Source: Phycisphaerae bacterium
GTDB lineage: Bacteria; Planctomycetota; Phycisphaerae; UBA1845; PWPN01
Reading direction: 5' to 3'
DNA length: 64,000 nt
Assembly (NCBI GenBank): GCA_030372985.1
Contig: JAUCQB010000061.1
Coordinates: 30,904 to 94,903, forward strand
In this document: piece by piece, positions 44,423-53,019 of the stretch
How positions within the stretch are numbered: the stretch's first letter is position 1
Layout of the letters: each line of letters opens with the position of its first letter
The notes under the pieces: model-generated
Databases searched by the model: none
What the model was told of the DNA's origin: nothing
Seen by the model: the letters and a program-made list of their open reading frames with translations, nothing else
Translations under genes and position numbers: made by a program

Positions 44423-44713
44423 ACCTCGACATCGGGTGATGGCCCGGCCTTGCGGAGTGTGCTGTACGGCGTAGCGGCCGCGACCGCCGCGTGAAGCGTT
44501 GCAGGGCGCTGGATGATGTGCGCGGTCCTTCAGAATGAGTCGCGCCCGTGTCGCGGTTGACTCGGACCTGATTTCGAGATGGCCAACGGTCGAGCCCGAT
44601 TCGCGTGGAAGGACCGCGCGGCTCACGTTTGGCCAGCAGGAGGCCGGCACTTTGCGCGGAGACGATGCGTCACCGGCACGGGACGCGACCGAACGAGGAA
44701 CTGACGAAAGAAC

Positions 44714-46282
44714 ATGCCCAAGCACGGATTGAGATGGAGTCAACTGGTTGGTGATGCCGGCTTGGTCGAACGATGGAGCGGCCCGCGTGACCCACTGGTC
44801 ACGTCGGTCGTGGAAGATTCCCGCCAGGTGAATCCCGGCGCCTGTTTCGTCGCGACGACGGGCCTGCACGTCGACGGCCACACGTTTGTTGAGGCGGCAG
44901 TCGCGAGGGGCGCCGTGGCAGTCATCAGCGAGCGGCCGGTCCCCCTGCCTGACGGGGTCGCGGGCCTGGTGACGAGGAATGGCCGCGGATTGGCCGGCCG
45001 CTTGGCCGCGACGCTCTACGGCCTCGACAAGGCCCAACGGGACGGTGGTTTGCGGGTTGTCGGAATGACCGGCACCAACGGCAAGAGCACCTTCTGTTTC
45101 ATGATGCGGTCTGTTCTGCAGGTGGCCCACTGCCCGACCGCGCTGCTGGGTACAATCGAGTACGATTTGCTTGCGCGGAGGGTAACGGCTTCGATGACGA
45201 CGCCGCCGGCAACCACGATCATGAGTTACCTGGCGGAGGCCCTGGAGGCCGGTGCCACTCACGCGGTCATGGAGGTGTCGAGCCACGCGTTGGACCAGGA
45301 TCGGTGCGCGGGCATTCAATTCGCGGTCGGGGCCTTCAGCAACCTGACTGGTGATCATCTGGACTACCATAAGGACATGGATTCCTATCTGCGGGCCAAG
45401 AAAAAGCTGTTTGACGGTTTGGGCCCCAGCGCGACGGCAGTGGTTAACATGGACGACCCTCGCAGCGAGGCGATCGTGGCAGACTGTCGGGGACGAGTGG
45501 TCCGCTACGGCGTGCAGCACGACGGCCAACGGGCGGACGGCCGGGTACCGGACGTGTGTGCCATTGTCCGAGAGAGCAGCGCCTCGGGAACGAGGTTCGA
45601 CCTGGTTCTTCGCGGATCGGCCACAACCTCAGGACGCGAGGAGTCCTGCCAGGTGCTCTCGCCGCTGATCGGTAACCACAACGTCCAGAACAGCCTGGCG
45701 GCAGTGGGTTCATCCATTGCCCTGGGCGTCCCGTTGGCGACCGTGGTGGCCGGGCTGGAGGCGGCCAAGTGCATCCCCGGACGATTGCAGCGCGTAGAAG
45801 TGCCTGCCGGAGGCGTCCGCAGGGACCCGGGTTTTACCGTTCTAGTCGACTACGCCCACACCGACGACGCCCTCAAGAACGTACTGTCGGCCCTCAAGCC
45901 TCTTGTGCGGCAAAGTCAGGGCCGACTCATTGTGATGTTTGGCTGCGGGGGGGATCGCGACCGCACGAAACGCCCAAGGATGGCGAAAGTGGCGGCCGAG
46001 TGGGCGGATCGCACCGTGGTGACCAGTGATAACCCGCGGACCGAGGATCCCATGGGCATCATTCAGGAGATCGTGACGGGTTTCGATCCGTCCGACATTG
46101 ACCGGGTCTGCGTGGAGCCCGACCGCCGCAAGGCCATTCAAGAGGCGATCAACCAGGCGGGCAAGGGGGATATCGTGCTGCTGGCCGGCAAGGGGCATGA
46201 GAATTACCAGGAGATCGGCCGGGAGCGGTTTCCTTTTGATGACTCGGCGATTGCCGCGGAAGTCCTGTCCGGCTTGGGGTGA
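44714..46282 (+). CDS. murE: UDP-MurNAc-tripeptide synthetase
   Basis: A 522-residue cytoplasmic Mur ligase that adds residue 3 to UDP-MurNAc-L-Ala-D-Glu. The ATP loop GTNGKST is at 120-126, MEVSSHAL and AFSNLTGDHLDYH follow, and the C-terminal domain carries SDNPRTEDP. The DNPR motif is that of enzymes using meso-diaminopimelate, so the peptidoglycan is expected to be of the meso-DAP type. About 290 bases without a gene separate it from ftsI. The family's carbamylated Lys lies in the AKKKLFDGL block. Confidence 0.95.
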   Translation: MPKHGLRWSQLVGDAGLVERWSGPRDPLVTSVVEDSRQVNPGACFVATTGLHVDGHTFVEAAVARGAVAVISERPVPLPDGVAGLVTRNGRGLAGRLAATLYGLDKAQRDGGLRVVGMTGTNGKSTFCFMMRSVLQVAHCPTALLGTIEYDLLARRVTASMTTPPATTIMSYLAEALEAGATHAVMEVSSHALDQDRCAGIQFAVGAFSNLTGDHLDYHKDMDSYLRAKKKLFDGLGPSATAVVNMDDPRSEAIVADCRGRVVRYGVQHDGQRADGRVPDVCAIVRESSASGTRFDLVLRGSATTSGREESCQVLSPLIGNHNVQNSLAAVGSSIALGVPLATVVAGLEAAKCIPGRLQRVEVPAGGVRRDPGFTVLVDYAHTDDALKNVLSALKPLVRQSQGRLIVMFGCGGDRDRTKRPRMAKVAAEWADRTVVTSDNPRTEDPMGIIQEIVTGFDPSDIDRVCVEPDRRKAIQEAINQAGKGDIVLLAGKGHENYQEIGRERFPFDDSAIAAEVLSGLG

Positions 46283-46369
46283 ACGGCCCATGAAAACCGG
46301 GAGAGCGGCGACGCTCCGGAGCCGGGCGAGGGGCGAAAGCGATCCGAACGAGGAGAAGGGCATCAGGCC

Positions 46370-47908
46370 ATGAGACCTTTGACGTTCGCAGAGGGGATTG
46401 AAGCATTGGAAGGCACCTGTGATCGGCCGATGCCCGCGGGCAGTTTCTCGCGGGTTTGCATCGACTCACGCGAGGTGCAGCCCGGGGACCTGTTCATCGC
46501 GATTCCCGGGGAGCGCTTCGACGGGCATGATTTCGTTGAGCAGGCCCTGGCCGGCGGTGCGACAGCCGCGGTTGTTCGGAAAGATTTCAAGCTGCCGTCT
46601 TCGCGGGTGGGGCCCAGCCGGGTGACCGACCCCAAGCCGGAAGCTCTTTTGATCCGCGTGGACGATACCGTACAGGCCCTCGGGAGGCTGGGGCGCTATT
46701 ATCGCCGGTCGGTGGTCGGCGGTTCCTTGACCGTCATCGCGGTGACCGGCAGCAACGGTAAAACCACGACCAAGGCGATGATCGCCCACGTGCTTTCGGG
46801 CCGCTGGCAGGGCCGGGCCTCGATCAAGAGCTTCAATAATGCCATCGGTGTGCCGCTGACGATGCTGTCGGTCGAGCCGTCCGACGTCTTTGTCGTCTGC
46901 GAGGTCGGGACCAATGCACCCGGCGAGATCGCCACGCTGGCCAAGCTGATCGAACCGGAGATCGCCGTGATCACCGGGGTCTCGGAGGCCCACCTCGAGG
47001 GCTTGGGCAGTCTCGGGCAGATTGCCGAGGAGAAGCTTTCGCTGCTCCACCACCTGCGGCCGGAAGGGCTGGCCGTGGTCAACGCTGATTGCGAGGTGCT
47101 CCGCAAGACCCTTGAGCGAGATCGGCGGCTGGCGGAGCTCAAATGCGTGACCTTCGGCGAATGGAGGAATGCCGACATCCGGATGACCGGGCTTCAGGTC
47201 AGCATGGCCAGGCAATCCGACGAGCGGCTCAGTCAGACGCTTCCGCCGGTTCATCTGGAGTTCACGGTCAATGACCGCTTCAAGTACGAGTTGCGGGTTC
47301 CCGGCCGGCACAACGTCCTGAACGCTCTGGCGGCCATCGGTGTGGCTCGACGCCTGGGTGTGGACCACGAGGAGATCGCCGCCCGTTTGGCGACGTTCTC
47401 GCTGCCTCCGATGAGGTTGGAATATCAGCGCGTGGGCGATCTGACTCTGGTCAATGACGCTTACAATGCGAACCCGGCATCGCTGGCGGCGGCCGTTGAT
47501 GTGCTGGTCAGCCTGCCGACCGACGGGAGAAAGGTCCTGATTGTCGGTGACATGCGCGAGCTGGGAGAGGCATCGGAGGAATTGCACCGTCAAGCCGCCG
47601 AGAAGATCGCCCGCAGCGGCGTGAACATGGTGATCGCCATCGGGCAGCAGGCCCGGCTGGTCAGTCGGACCGTCGAGACCGTCTCGGGCGGTGCGGTGGA
47701 AACGCATGCCTATGCCTCGGTAGATTCCGCCAGGCGGCGATTGGTGTCGTATCTGGATCGCCATGACACCATCCTGATGAAAGGATCGAGGCTGCTGGCC
47801 CTGGAGAAGCTCGTCCCGGCGATCCGGGACTGGGCCGCCCCGACCGCGAAGAGGGCGCCGGCCAGGGCGTCCGGCAGGAAGAAGCCGCGGTCATCGGCCG
47901 CGTCGTGA
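46370..47908 (+). CDS. murF: UDP-MurNAc-tripeptide-D-Ala-D-Ala ligase
   Basis: A 512-residue Mur ligase that completes the pentapeptide precursor in the cytoplasm. GSNGKTTTK at 127-135 is the ATP loop, FNNAIGVPLT and CEVGTNAPGEI follow, and VNDAYNANPASLAAAVD is the signature of MurF. AGGAG and AAGGG lie upstream of the ATG. It starts 87 bases after murE. A Lys/Arg/Ala-rich tail of about 25 residues is extra to the core family. Confidence 0.95.
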   Translation: MRPLTFAEGIEALEGTCDRPMPAGSFSRVCIDSREVQPGDLFIAIPGERFDGHDFVEQALAGGATAAVVRKDFKLPSSRVGPSRVTDPKPEALLIRVDDTVQALGRLGRYYRRSVVGGSLTVIAVTGSNGKTTTKAMIAHVLSGRWQGRASIKSFNNAIGVPLTMLSVEPSDVFVVCEVGTNAPGEIATLAKLIEPEIAVITGVSEAHLEGLGSLGQIAEEKLSLLHHLRPEGLAVVNADCEVLRKTLERDRRLAELKCVTFGEWRNADIRMTGLQVSMARQSDERLSQTLPPVHLEFTVNDRFKYELRVPGRHNVLNALAAIGVARRLGVDHEEIAARLATFSLPPMRLEYQRVGDLTLVNDAYNANPASLAAAVDVLVSLPTDGRKVLIVGDMRELGEASEELHRQAAEKIARSGVNMVIAIGQQARLVSRTVETVSGGAVETHAYASVDSARRRLVSYLDRHDTILMKGSRLLALEKLVPAIRDWAAPTAKRAPARASGRKKPRSSAAS

Positions 47909-47986
47909 GGACAACTGACGGCTTTTCCCGGTTGGCGGTCCCTGGAGGGCCTGTTCCGGCCGGGTCCACATGAAACGGGTTTTGAC

Positions 47987-49123
47987 GTGCTCTATCATCT
48001 TTTCGATGCATTGTATGATCATCCCGCCGGGCCTTATGCCTACAAGGATCCGCTCTTCCGCGGGACCTGTGCGATTCTGTTGGGCTTCTTTCTGGTATGG
48101 TTCCTGGGACCGTGGTTCATCCGGCAACTGAGACGGTACAGCATCGGCGACCAGGCGGAGTTCGATCACGCCCAGCTCAACGTCGACAACGCCGACAAGC
48201 GGAATACGCCGACCATGGGCGGCCTGTTGATCATGGCGGTGATCCTGTGCAACGTGTTGTTACTGGCCGATCTGAGCAACTACTACATCACCATGGGGCT
48301 GTTCTGTATGGTCTGGCTGACGGCCCTGGGGGCCGTCGATGACTGGCTCAAGCTGACCCTCAAACGCCGCACGGGAACCCGCGACGGGCTGAAGACGCAC
48401 GAGAAGCTGCTGTTTCAGATCGCCTTGGCCATGTTGCTGGGCTTCTACATTTACCGGCACGGCGAGTACAACGCCACGACCATCGGGGGCGACCAGATTG
48501 ATTCGTTCCGCATCCTGAATGTGCCCTTCTACAAGACCGGCTGGAGGCTCGACCAGGTGGCGTTTTTCATCATCACCATCCTGGTGGTCACGGGCACCTC
48601 CAACGCCGTGAATCTGACCGACGGCATGGACGGCCTGGCCGCCGGGTGCATGGTGCTCTGCAGTTTCGTGTTCATGATCCTGGCTTACATCGGCGGCGAC
48701 CGCGAACTCGCCAACAGCCTGCTCTTTCCGCATATCCCGCACACGGCGGAACTGGCGGTTCTGTGCGGTGCGATGATGGGCGCGTGCATGGGCTTTCTCT
48801 GGCACAATTGTTACCCCGCCAAGGTCTTCATGGGGGACACCGGCTCGCTGCCGCTCGGTGGGCTGGTCGGCTACGTGGCCATTTGCACCCGGCAGGAGCT
48901 GATGCTGTTCATCGTCGGCGGCGTCTTCGTCATCGAGGCCGTGTCGGTCATCATGCAGGTCGGCTATTTCAAGATGAGCGGTGGCAAGCGGATCTTCCGG
49001 GTTGCCCCGATCCATCATCACTTCCACCTTGGCGGCTGGACCGAGACCCAGACGGTCACGCGATTCTGGCTCCTGGCGATCGTTTTTGCCGGAATTGCCC
49101 TGGCGACGGTGAAGGTGCGTTAA
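47987..49123 (+). CDS. mraY: phospho-MurNAc-pentapeptide transferase (lipid I synthase)
   Basis: A 378-residue polytopic membrane enzyme that links UDP-MurNAc-pentapeptide to undecaprenyl phosphate. KRNTPTMGGLLI, the Asp pair in GAVDDWLKL, NAVNLTDGMDGLA, FMGDTGSLPLGG and APIHHHFHLGGW are conserved MraY blocks in the right order. The start is a GTG. It ends the recognisable dcw cluster: murD, ftsW, murG and ftsZ do not follow. Confidence 0.96.
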   Translation: MLYHLFDALYDHPAGPYAYKDPLFRGTCAILLGFFLVWFLGPWFIRQLRRYSIGDQAEFDHAQLNVDNADKRNTPTMGGLLIMAVILCNVLLLADLSNYYITMGLFCMVWLTALGAVDDWLKLTLKRRTGTRDGLKTHEKLLFQIALAMLLGFYIYRHGEYNATTIGGDQIDSFRILNVPFYKTGWRLDQVAFFIITILVVTGTSNAVNLTDGMDGLAAGCMVLCSFVFMILAYIGGDRELANSLLFPHIPHTAELAVLCGAMMGACMGFLWHNCYPAKVFMGDTGSLPLGGLVGYVAICTRQELMLFIVGGVFVIEAVSVIMQVGYFKMSGGKRIFRVAPIHHHFHLGGWTETQTVTRFWLLAIVFAGIALATVKVR

Positions 49124-49232
49124 GGGAGCACGACAGGCGGGATCACCGGCTGAGGGGTGGCAGCGCAGGCCGCAAGGGTCGTGTTTGCGTCCCCCGTTGA
49201 CCTGATCCGCTTCCCATATACCATGAGCAGCC

Positions 49233-50108
49233 ATGGTTCCCTGTGAGATGATACGGATCCGACATTCGGACCGCTACGAGGCGGCCGCGAGGCTCTGGTC
49301 TCCGCCCTCGCCGCGCGGAGCGGTCCTGTACCTGCACGGCATTCAGTCGCACGGGCTGTGGTTCCAGGCGTCCGCGGCACGGCTGGCCGAAGCAGGTTTT
49401 GCTGTTCTGCTGCCTGATCGCCGGGGCAGCGGTCGCAACGAAATCGAACGCGGGCACGCTTCGTCGGCGCGGCTGCTGCTTCGCGATGTCGCCGACGGGC
49501 TTGACGAGCTGCACGTTCGGACCGGCCTGGCGCAGTTTCACTTGCTGGGGGTGAGTTGGGGCGGCAAACTGGCCGCGGCCTTTCTGGGGCATGCTCCCGC
49601 GCGAGTCGCAAGTCTCACGCTGGTTGCTCCCGGCCTCTTCCCCCAAGTGGATATTCCGTTGACTCAGAAGATCCGGATCGGCCTGGCCGCCGTCGTCGCC
49701 CGGAGATCGCCGGTTGATATCCCGCTCGACGAGCCGGAGCTCTTCACGGCTCATCCTGCCCGGCAGGAGTTCATCCGGTCTGACAGCCTCAAGCTGCGTC
49801 GGGCGACCGTGGCATTCATGCTGGCATCGAGGGCTCTGGACGGCCGGGTGGCAGGCCTGGCCCGTCAATCGCGGGGCTGTCCGTTGAGGGTATTTCTGGC
49901 CGGCCGGGACCGCATCATTGACAACGAGAAGACGACCGCCTTTATCCGATCACTCCCCTGGCCGACGCGGGAGCTCGTTGAGTATCCCGAGGCTTCCCAT
50001 ACCATCGAGTTCGAGCCCGATCCTCGGCCGTTTTTTGACGATCTAGCAGCCTGGTTGTCCCTGCGGGCCGAGGTGGGGAGCGGGGAGGTTCTCGCGGCGA
50101 CCTCATGA
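49233..50108 (+). CDS. alpha/beta hydrolase, lysophospholipase/monoglyceride lipase-like
   Basis: A 291-residue soluble protein. The oxyanion-hole segment LYLHGIQSHG, nucleophile Ser108 in GVSWGG, acid in GRDRIIDN and His in ASHTIEF give a complete triad in normal order. The cap region has no strong signature. It starts 109 bases after mraY in the same direction and may be cotranscribed. Likely esterase or lipase; substrate unknown. Confidence 0.85.
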   Translation: MVPCEMIRIRHSDRYEAAARLWSPPSPRGAVLYLHGIQSHGLWFQASAARLAEAGFAVLLPDRRGSGRNEIERGHASSARLLLRDVADGLDELHVRTGLAQFHLLGVSWGGKLAAAFLGHAPARVASLTLVAPGLFPQVDIPLTQKIRIGLAAVVARRSPVDIPLDEPELFTAHPARQEFIRSDSLKLRRATVAFMLASRALDGRVAGLARQSRGCPLRVFLAGRDRIIDNEKTTAFIRSLPWPTRELVEYPEASHTIEFEPDPRPFFDDLAAWLSLRAEVGSGEVLAATS

Positions 50109-50132
50109 TGGAAGCGTCGCAGGAAGCGTTCT

Positions 50133-50891
50133 GTGATCACCTACTCACTGCAAAGCGGCTCCAACGGCAACGCCATTTACGTCGAAGCGGGCGATGTTCG
50201 CCTGTTGTTTGACGCCGGCATCTCGGGCAAGACGGCGGAGGGTCGCATGCGGGTCCGCGGGCACGAGATACGCGATGTCACCGCTCTGATCATCTCTCAC
50301 GACCACGCGGATCACATGCGTTGTGCGGGCATCTACCAGCGGAAGTTCGGGCTGCCGATTCACATGAGTGTCCGCACGCACCAGGCCTATCGGGAGAACC
50401 TGGGTGCCCTGAAGAATGTACGATACTTCGAGGTTGGACAGTCGTTGCGTTTCGGCAGCGTGATTGTGCACACGGTTCCGACCCCTCATGATGCGGCCGA
50501 CGGATCGGTGTTTGTGGTGGAGCACGACGGACGCCGGCTTGGAATCCTGACGGACCTGGGGCACGCGTTCGACGCTCTTGGCAGGTTGCTGCCGACGCTG
50601 GATGCCGCCTACCTTGAAAGCAACTACGATCCGAACATGCTGGCGGCGGGGCCTTATCCCCCGCATCTGCAGGCCCGAATCCGGGGCAGCGGGGGGCATC
50701 TGTCCAACCAGGAGTCTGCGGCACTCGTCCGCGAGTCGGCGAGGCGGCTTCAGTGGGTGGTTCTCTCCCATCTGAGCGAGCAGAACAACCGACCGGAGCT
50801 GGCCCTGGAGACGCATCGTCGCGAGGTCGGACCCCGGTTTCCGCTTTACGTCGCATCCCGCTACGACCTCGGCCCGCTGATGCGCTTATGA
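50133..50891 (+). CDS. metallo-beta-lactamase fold hydrolase (YycJ/WalJ-like)
   Basis: A 252-residue protein. SGSNGNAIYVE at the N-terminus and the metal site SHDHADH (residues 55-61), then PTPHDAADGSVFVVE, ILTDLGH and LESNYDPNML, are the pattern of YycJ-type MBL proteins implicated in cell-wall or DNA-related functions. The start is a GTG at 50133, 24 bases after the hydrolase gene, so cotranscription is likely. The last strand pair ends with VLSHLSEQNNRPELA. Confidence 0.9.
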   Translation: MITYSLQSGSNGNAIYVEAGDVRLLFDAGISGKTAEGRMRVRGHEIRDVTALIISHDHADHMRCAGIYQRKFGLPIHMSVRTHQAYRENLGALKNVRYFEVGQSLRFGSVIVHTVPTPHDAADGSVFVVEHDGRRLGILTDLGHAFDALGRLLPTLDAAYLESNYDPNMLAAGPYPPHLQARIRGSGGHLSNQESAALVRESARRLQWVVLSHLSEQNNRPELALETHRREVGPRFPLYVASRYDLGPLMRL

Positions 50892-51058
50892 GGGTTAAGC
50901 AGGGCTTCATCCGGCCGTGCGAATCGCGCACCTGCTGAGACGTTTTCGGCAGACCGCTCAGATGGCTCTTGAGCGGGCGTATGTTGCTGTGGCATAATAT
51001 CATCATGGACGAGCGGATGATTTGCCTGGCACAGGTCGCATCAAGAGAGGGCGTCAAC

Positions 51059-52129
51059 ATGCCACGAAATAGACGGGCGGGGCGGCGGGGCGGCATGGGA
51101 CGCACGAGCGTGTCCGCCGGCGCGTTTACACTGATCGAAGTTCTGGTGGTGGTGGCGATTATCGCGCTGCTGATCGCCATCCTGATGCCGTCGATCCGAG
51201 CGGCTCAAGAGGCGGCACGGGCGAGCGTCTGTGGCAATAACCTGAAGCAGAACCTGACCGCCCTTCAGGTCAATCTGGCGGAGAGAACAGCCCGCAGGGA
51301 GACCGAACGGGTCAGCACAAACTATGGGTGGGCTGCGATTGCGTATCGCTACTCCAATCGTCAAGAGGGCATCTTCACCTGTCCCAGCGACCCCGAACCT
51401 TGGCCGATTCCCGCGATGTACGTGAGAATCCTGGGGGCTCAGAGCGAGCTGCTCTCCGGTGATGCCCTGTACAATCGCCCCAGGTTCGTTGCCGGAACGG
51501 AGACCAGTTATGAGCTCGACGTGCAGGACTCGGTCACGGGAAGCAGTTTTGGATTCGACGCATCCAACCCGAACGACATCGATCTGCTTCTTGAGTATCA
51601 AGCCATCAAGAAATCTCACAGCGCTCCGGTCAAGGTGAAGAACAAGGAGTCGGGCCTCGGTTTTGACGTTCTGGACTACAGACAACGGGTGGTCTGGGCC
51701 AACGTTACCGGTCCGATTACCACGCCGGTGGGAATGCCCCTGCTGTGGATGAGCTACGGAGCCAACGCCTCCGCGGGCCTGAAGGGAGTGAGAGGCAATC
51801 CCGCGCTGCTGGTGGAATTGCCCAAGCCCGGCGTCTTTCCTGAGAGGTACCCCGGATCCTCCTACCCTGTGGACGACTTTAGGAAGAGCCTTCGTTTTCG
51901 TCATGGGGAAAAGGCTCCCCCATCAGCCGGTCTGGGCGGATGGAACTACAAAACCGACGTGGTGTATGGCAAGACCGGCGGCGAAGGGTATGTTCCCAGG
52001 ATCCGGATGAACGTCGGCTTCTACGACGGGCACGTGGAGCGGCTCCATTACCTGCAGATGATCAAGAGCCCTCCAGGCAATTTGTGGCTGGGCAACCGCA
52101 CCCCGGGGTACACGCCCATATTCTGGTGA
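51059..52129 (+). CDS. prepilin-type protein, H-X9-DG class
   Basis: A 356-residue protein. The ATG at 51059 has GAGAGGG upstream. A short basic leader precedes the type IV prepilin signature [24 protein letters not shown], with cleavage before Phe and Glu at +5 for methylation. The body is long for a major pilin and ends with the segment [15 protein letters not shown], the H-X9-DG motif of the large planctomycete prepilin-like family (often called DUF1559-related). It could be processed by PilD and handled by the secretin machine encoded at 7-16 kb. Its own role is unknown. Confidence 0.9.
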   Translation: MPRNRRAGRRGGMGRTSVSAGAFTLIEVLVVVAIIALLIAILMPSIRAAQEAARASVCGNNLKQNLTALQVNLAERTARRETERVSTNYGWAAIAYRYSNRQEGIFTCPSDPEPWPIPAMYVRILGAQSELLSGDALYNRPRFVAGTETSYELDVQDSVTGSSFGFDASNPNDIDLLLEYQAIKKSHSAPVKVKNKESGLGFDVLDYRQRVVWANVTGPITTPVGMPLLWMSYGANASAGLKGVRGNPALLVELPKPGVFPERYPGSSYPVDDFRKSLRFRHGEKAPPSAGLGGWNYKTDVVYGKTGGEGYVPRIRMNVGFYDGHVERLHYLQMIKSPPGNLWLGNRTPGYTPIFW

Positions 52130-52316
52130 TTGAATTCGAGTTTTGCCGAAGCAGCGGTCATTGAGGGTTCCGGCCGACCAGACTCAAGCCCGCAGCTTCA
52201 GCTCATAAGTCATTTCCTGACAATAGGATAAAGCCGGCCATCCGCTGGCCGAGAGGGCGGCCTGTGGAGCCGGGACGGGGGTGAGGGCTTTCTGGAGCCG
52301 AGCGTTTTTTCATCAC

Positions 52317-52345
52317 TTGACATGGTCGCAGCAGCCGGTTATAAG
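52317..52345 (+). promoter_or_regulatory. near-consensus sigma70 promoter of a candidate non-coding RNA
   Basis: TTGACA (52317-52322), a 17-base spacer and TATAAG (52340-52345): the -35 is perfect and the -10 5/6. It is the best promoter match in the window. The start would be near 52352. Confidence 0.75.
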
Positions 52346-52351
52346 GATAGC

Positions 52352-52858
52352 TAGATGACGGGAAGGCCATTCGGGCCTTCGACAGTCCATTCTAAGGGAA
52401 CCCGAGGGACGGCGAGAGAGAGATCTTGCTGTCCCTTTGTCGTTTCCGGACGTCGGCGGAAAGGAGACTCAGCCAAGACACGGTTTCCGACAACTGAATA
52501 CAGGCCTAAACGTTTCCCGCGATTCGCCCTTCTCAGCCCCACAAACGGAACGGGAAAAGCACCAGGTTGGGGAATTGCGCTGGAGGGTAAAAGCGAAGAA
52601 GGGAAAAGCAAGAGGGGAATCCCAAGGAGCAAGACGGGAATCCCTCCTCTCAAGTTTGGAGCTGGGGAAAGCCTCCTCTCCCAAAAGAGCTAGGAAACGC
52701 CTTGTCTCACGAAGAGGAGTCGGGAAAAGCGCTTTCTCCCTGCGGGGCTAGGGAGCCGCCTTCGGACGCGAGGGTGGGCACGCCTCCCAACGCGAATGGA
52801 TGCGGGGAACTGCAATGCCGGCTTTGTTCGTCCATAGGGCAAAGCCGGCACTTTATTT
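52352..52858 (+). ncRNA. candidate ~500-nt structured RNA of unknown family
   Basis: The stretch lies between the strong promoter at 52317 and the terminator-like hairpin at 52816-52850. No frame reads like a protein. Several hairpins are visible: GAAGGCC/GGCCTTC near the 5' end, AGGGACGGC/GCTGTCCCT about 52404-52437, TTTCCG/CGGAAA about 52443-52462, TTTCCCG/CGGGAAA about 52513-52557 and CTCCCT/AGGGAG about 52736-52755. The nonamer GGGAAAAGC occurs at 52552, 52601 and 52722 with near copies at 52585 and 52664. Conserved RNase P, tmRNA and SRP RNA sequences were looked for by eye and not found. It may instead be a long leader of the parvulin gene at 53020. Confidence 0.55.
52816..52858 (+). 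terminator. terminator-like hairpin closing the candidate RNA
   Basis: TGCCGGCTTTG (52816-52826) and CAAAGCCGGCA (52840-52850) form a perfect 11-bp stem with a 13-base loop, followed by CTTTATTT. It stands 160 bases before the parvulin start, so it could also act as an attenuator. Confidence 0.75.
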
Positions 52859-53019
52859 GCGCCGGTTTGCCTGGGTTCTGCCGGTCCGGCGCGGACTCCA
52901 TGCCTGTGACGGTTTTTTGACCTTGTCGGGCAGTTCCGGTAGGTTGGCGGCCTTTGTCGGCCATCCAGTCCACTGCCAGTCGGGCGTTGGCCGCGTGGAG
53001 CCATTTTGAAAGGTGTCTC

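Noticed and set aside
44423..44713. A possible small gene between ftsI and murE
   Set aside because: The only frame (65 codons) has no ribosome binding site or family pattern.
42161..45529. A 1122-codon open frame on the - strand
   Set aside because: It lies opposite the FtsL-like gene, ftsI and murE, which have full conserved motifs; the antisense translation is low-complexity.
52355..52693. A 112-codon frame that would begin at the start of the candidate RNA
   Set aside because: It has no ribosome binding site, is strongly basic and repeat-derived, and has no protein-like pattern; a leaderless small protein cannot be excluded, but RNA is favoured.
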